Shown here piece by piece: positions 61,293 to 64,000 of a DNA stretch of 64,000 bases (the stretch's first letter is position 1; the number at the start of each line of letters is the position of its first letter). The DNA comes from Nocardioides sp. zg-1230 (GTDB taxonomy: Bacteria; Actinomycetota; Actinomycetes; Propionibacteriales; Nocardioidaceae): positions 558,001 to 622,000 of the forward strand of contig NZ_JABJQZ010000004.1 of assembly GCF_013155335.1 (NCBI RefSeq), written 5' to 3'. A model generated the notes under the pieces. The model searched no databases. It was not told the DNA's origin and saw nothing but the letters and a program-made list of their open reading frames with translations. The position numbers and the translations under genes were made by a program.

Positions 61293-62102
61293 ATGAACGC
61301 CCCCGGCACCACCGCGCAGCAGGCCCACCACAGCGACTGGCTGGACCACGCGATCCGCGTCGGCCTGGTGGCGTACGGCGTCGTGCACCTGCTCGTCGGC
61401 TGGCTCGCGCTGCAGCTGGCCTTCGGTGAGAAGGAGGACAGCGCGTCCAACTCCGGCGCGCTCCACTACCTCGCGCAGCAGCCCATGGGCGGCTTCCTGG
61501 TGTGGGCGATCGCCGTCGGCATGCTGTTCCTCGTCGTGTGGCGGCTGCTGGAGTTCGGGTTCGGGTTCCGCGACGAGTCCGACGACAAGAAGCGCTGGCG
61601 CAAGCGGGCGACGTCGCTGTTCAAGGCGGTGATCTACGGCGCGATCGGGTGGAGCGCGGTGCAGGTTGCGACCGGCTCCGGGGGAGGGGGCGGCACGGAC
61701 TCCACGACCGCGAAGATCATGGACCTTCCCGGCGGCCAGCTGATCGTCGGAGCCATCGGGCTCGCGATCATCGGCTACGGCATCTCGCTCGTCGTCCGCG
61801 GGTGGACCGAGAAGTTCCGCGAGCACCTCGACGCCCAGGGCCAGTCCGGCCAGGACGGCTCGGCCTACGTGCTGATGGGCAAGGTCGGCTACATCGCCAA
61901 GGGCGTCGCGATCGCCATCGTGGGCGGTCTCTTCTGCTACGCCGCGATCACGCACGACGCGAAGAAGTCGGGCGGGCTCGACCAGGCGTTGCAGACGGTG
62001 CTCGAGCAGCCGTTCGGCCCGGTGCTGCTGACCGCGATCGCGCTCGGCATCGGCGCCTACGGCATCTTCTGCTTCGCGCGCGCCAAGCACCTCTCGCGCT
62101 AG
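61293..62102 (+). CDS. DUF1206 family integral membrane protein
   Basis: A 269-residue protein built of three repeated two-helix units, each about 70-80 residues (starting near WLDHAIRVGLVAYGVVHLLV, WRKRATSLFKAVIYGAIGWS and LMGKVGYIAKGVAIAIVGGL). That gives six membrane helices in all. DUF1206 proteins are common in actinobacteria and have no settled function. It ends at a CTAG shared with the convergent TetR gene. Confidence 0.9.
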   Translation: MNAPGTTAQQAHHSDWLDHAIRVGLVAYGVVHLLVGWLALQLAFGEKEDSASNSGALHYLAQQPMGGFLVWAIAVGMLFLVVWRLLEFGFGFRDESDDKKRWRKRATSLFKAVIYGAIGWSAVQVATGSGGGGGTDSTTAKIMDLPGGQLIVGAIGLAIIGYGISLVVRGWTEKFREHLDAQGQSGQDGSAYVLMGKVGYIAKGVAIAIVGGLFCYAAITHDAKKSGGLDQALQTVLEQPFGPVLLTAIALGIGAYGIFCFARAKHLSR

Positions 62103-62815
62103 CGGGACCGCGTCGCTCTCGCCGGAGCGCCCGCGGCGACGGCGAGGGCGGACGCGACCATGTGGTCGCGCACCTGCTCGACGGTGACCCGGCTGATCCG
62201 CGGCACCCCCGGCTCCTCCTCGGACACGAGCATCGCGACCCGGCCGAGCTGCAGGGTGCCGAGCCCGCTGGCGTAGAGCATGTTGGCGAGCAGCCCGGGG
62301 TCGTCGACGTGGAAGTCGCCGCTGTCGACGCCGGCGGTGATCGTGTGGGTCAGCACGGACAGGCAGCCGCTGATGGCCTGCCCGAGGCGGTACATCGCGC
62401 TCTCGCTGACCTCCTCGAGCAGGTCGCCCCCGGGACGCCGCATGATGGCCTGGGCGCAGTCGACGAACGCCGGGTGGGCCAGGCCGTAGTCGACGAACGC
62501 CTCGACGAGGCGCACGAGCTGGTCGCGTGGCTCGCTCGTGGTCGCGGCCGCCTTCTCGAGCGCCAGCCGCAGCTCGTCGAGGTACGGCACCAGCGTGAGG
62601 CTGAAGAGCTCCTCCTTGCCGGTGAAGTGGCGGTAGATGATGGCGCGGTTGATGCCCACGGCCCCGGCGATGTCCTCGATCTGGGCGTCGCGGACACCGC
62701 GCTCGTCGAAGAGGCGGCGCGTCGCGGAGATGATCTCCGCCTCGCGCAGCCGGCGCCGCGCAGCCGCGGTGCCGCCCCGTCCGGGGCCGGGCGCGGGAAT
62801 CGGCTCGGTGCTCAT
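62099..62815 (-). CDS. TetR family transcriptional regulator
   Basis: A 238-residue regulator. The N-terminal HTH (about 22-70) reads AEIISATRRLFDERGVRDAQ, IEDIAGAVGINRAIIYRHF and TGKEELF. The C-terminal ligand domain has no assigned effector. ATG 62815 has TAGACT ending 7 nt upstream. It is divergent from a secreted protease gene 52 bases away, which is a likely target. The Gly/Pro-rich first 20 residues are disordered. Confidence 0.88.
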   Translation of the reverse strand: MSTEPIPAPGPGRGGTAAARRRLREAEIISATRRLFDERGVRDAQIEDIAGAVGINRAIIYRHFTGKEELFSLTLVPYLDELRLALEKAAATTSEPRDQLVRLVEAFVDYGLAHPAFVDCAQAIMRRPGGDLLEEVSESAMYRLGQAISGCLSVLTHTITAGVDSGDFHVDDPGLLANMLYASGLGTLQLGRVAMLVSEEEPGVPRISRVTVEQVRDHMVASALAVAAGAPARATRSR

Positions 62816-62822
62816 GGCGGCC

Positions 62823-62828
62823 AGTCTA
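62823..62828 (-). promoter_or_regulatory. -10 hexamer TAGACT for the TetR gene
   Basis: On the minus strand it ends 7 nt before ATG 62815. The divergent protease gene has TTCGAT ending 6 nt before ATG 62868, so both promoters sit within 52 bases. Confidence 0.45.
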
Positions 62829-62867
62829 GGTAGGTCGTCGCCCGGCCCCGTGTGGTTCGATGCCGGG

Positions 62868-63749
62868 ATGCCGGTCACCACCCGCCATCGAGCCCCCCGT
62901 CGAGCCGCCCGTCGTGCTGCTGTCGTCGCGGTCGCCTCGGTCGTCGTCGCGGTGCTCGGCGCGCTGCTTGCGCCTGTCGGCGCATCGGCCAGTGCATCGG
63001 CCGGCCCGGACGCCGGCCGCTTCGCCGGGACCGCCCGGCTGCCCGGCTGCTCCGGCGCCGTCGTGCGGTGGCCGGCCGCCCTCGACACCGACCGGGCGGT
63101 CGTGCTGACCAACGGTCACTGCGTCCGCCGACCGTTCCTGGGGGCCCGCGAGGTGCTGGTGGACGACAGGCGCTGGACGCGGGTCGAGCTCCTCGACGGC
63201 CTGGGCGAGGTCGCCCTGACGGGCCGCGCGGTGCGCCTGGAGTACGCCACCATGTACCGCACCGACGTCGCCGTCCTGCGGCTGCGCAAGACGTACGCCG
63301 ACCTCGCCGGCGCCGGCGTCGTACCTCTCGCCCTCGCGACCGAGGGCCCCTCGCGTGGCGACCGGATCAGGATCCCGTCGGCCTACTGGACCGAGCAGCG
63401 AGCGTGCGCGACCACCGGCACCGCCCACCGCCTGCACGAGCGGACGTGGGACTGGTGGGACTCGATCCGGCTGCCGGGGAGGGACGGCTGCGCGATCCGC
63501 GGTGGCTACTCCGGCTCGCCGATCGTCTCCCGGGAGACCGGGCTCGTGGTCGGGGTCGTCAACACCGGCTACGTCGGCGGTCGGCGGTGCATCGACTCCG
63601 CGTGCGAGGAGAACCGGCGTGGACGGGTGGTCATGCGTCGGGGCATGAACTACGGCCAGCAGACCTCCTGGCTGCTGGGCTGCCTGGACGCCGGGCGGAC
63701 CTTCGACCTCGACGTGCCGGGGTGCCGGCTGGCGCAGCCGCGCCGGTGA
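62868..63749 (+). CDS. Secreted trypsin-like serine protease
   Basis: A 293-residue protein with an Arg-rich signal peptide (RAPRRAARRAAVVAVASVVV, cleavage near residue 43). The catalytic triad is H84 in LTNGHCVRR, D133 in YRTDVAVLRL and S215 in RGGYSGSPIVS. Cysteine pairs that could form disulfides are in GCSGAVVRW/NGHC and CIDSACEE. The twin-arginine-like MPVTTRHRAPRRAARR start is not a clear Tat motif. Substrate unknown. It lies between TetR and a DNA ligase gene. Confidence 0.88.
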   Translation: MPVTTRHRAPRRAARRAAVVAVASVVVAVLGALLAPVGASASASAGPDAGRFAGTARLPGCSGAVVRWPAALDTDRAVVLTNGHCVRRPFLGAREVLVDDRRWTRVELLDGLGEVALTGRAVRLEYATMYRTDVAVLRLRKTYADLAGAGVVPLALATEGPSRGDRIRIPSAYWTEQRACATTGTAHRLHERTWDWWDSIRLPGRDGCAIRGGYSGSPIVSRETGLVVGVVNTGYVGGRRCIDSACEENRRGRVVMRRGMNYGQQTSWLLGCLDAGRTFDLDVPGCRLAQPRR

Positions 63750-63776
63750 CGGGGCCGACGGGCGCCGACGGTCGGC

Positions 63777-64000
63777 TCACGCCGTGACGTGCGAGCGGAC
63801 CGTGTCGATGGTGTCGGCCTCGTCGGGACCCTTGTCGTCGCGGTAGCGCAGGACCCGGGCGAACCGGAGCGCGACGCCGCCGGGGTAGCGCGTCGAGCGC
63901 TGGAGACCGTCGAAGGCGATCTCCACCACCTGCTCGGGACGGACGTGGACGACGTAGCTGTCGCGACGGGTCTCGAGGGAGAGGAAGCGCTCGGTCTGCC
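63777..64000 (-). CDS. ATP-dependent DNA ligase, C-terminal end (partial)
   Basis: The gene runs off the right edge; about 74 C-terminal residues are visible. They include [40 protein letters not shown] and [20 protein letters not shown], the classic OB-domain end of LigB/LigC-type ATP-dependent ligases (motif VI region RFPRxxRxRxDKxxxEAD). These are accessory to the NAD-dependent LigA and often act in repair. The N-terminal adenylation domain is outside the window. Confidence 0.88.
   Translation of the reverse strand, partial: QTERFLSLETRRDSYVVHVRPEQVVEIAFDGLQRSTRYPGGVALRFARVLRYRDDKGPDEADTIDTVRSHVTA

Overview
The window is a stretch of chromosome from a very GC-rich actinobacterium. A Nocardioides-like member of the Propionibacteriales or a near relative fits best. 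The grounds are the dense use of GTG starts, start/stop overlaps of the ATGA, GTGA and TGATG types, two DUF222/HNH (13E12-type) genes, and a backbone whose gene order resembles Mycobacterium (ruvCAB-yajC-apt-rel-hisS-aspS; rarA; alaS-ruvX-mltG-aroE-aroC-aroK-aroB-aroQ; efp-nusB). The genus is inferred from style and synteny, not from a marker-gene comparison. I saw no tRNA, rRNA, CRISPR array, insertion sequence or prophage, and no stretch over 300 bases lacks a gene. The longest gap is 16551-16786, and it holds a large dyad element and an SOS box.

Layout. 1-8.9 kb: accessory and metabolic genes (PatB-type lyase, methyltransferase, a DUF222/HNH gene broken by one in-frame stop, a MazG-like protein, a kinase-fold protein, a cytosolic histidine kinase with its own N-terminal HTH, a GNAT and a HIT protein). 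8.9-12.6 kb: AlaDH/PNT-type dehydrogenase with a tiny basic protein, an inositol-monophosphatase-family enzyme, PI-phosphate synthase and pdxS. 12.6-15.1 kb: a minus-strand cassette (AraC/VOC and a serine hydrolase) separating pdxS from pdxT. 15.1-27.6 kb: pdxT, yebC, ruvCAB, yajC, apt, rel, DUF349, an MBL hydrolase, hisS and aspS. 27.7-34.2 kb: a complete Opp/Dpp peptide ABC importer in the order C-A-B-D-F. 34.2-49.1 kb: rarA, an LLM oxidoreductase and GH13 enzyme, alaS-ruvX-mltG, and the shikimate genes aroE-C-K-B-Q with a prepilin-peptidase-like gene and a DUF402 gene embedded. 49.1-60.1 kb: an accessory block between aroQ and efp (XRE regulator, PhzF, HpcH/HpaI aldolase, GNAT, histidine phosphatase, NAD(P)HX dehydratase, four unrecognised genes, an intact DUF222/HNH gene, an NmrA-like protein, a phosphotransferase). 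60.2-64 kb: efp, nusB, DUF1206, TetR, a secreted trypsin-like protease and the C-terminus of an ATP-dependent DNA ligase.

How the genes work together. PdxS and PdxT form PLP synthase. RuvA, RuvB and RuvC process Holliday junctions, and RuvX and RarA act on RNA and replication intermediates. Rel, HisS, AspS, AlaS, EF-P, NusB and YebC serve translation and its stress response. AroE, C, K, B and Q cover most of the chorismate pathway. The Opp operon imports peptides.

Regulation. At least nineteen genes carry a TANNNT hexamer ending 6-8 nt before the start codon. This is the hallmark of leaderless transcription, and it was used here to choose several starts. A perfect LexA-type box overlaps the predicted ruvC transcription start. 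The most unusual items are the HTH/coiled-coil/PAS/kinase fusion, the 76-bp dyad before ruvC, the absence of secD and secF between yajC and apt, the conserved upstream motifs shared by the two DUF222 genes, and the overlapping divergent promoters at 8.36 kb.
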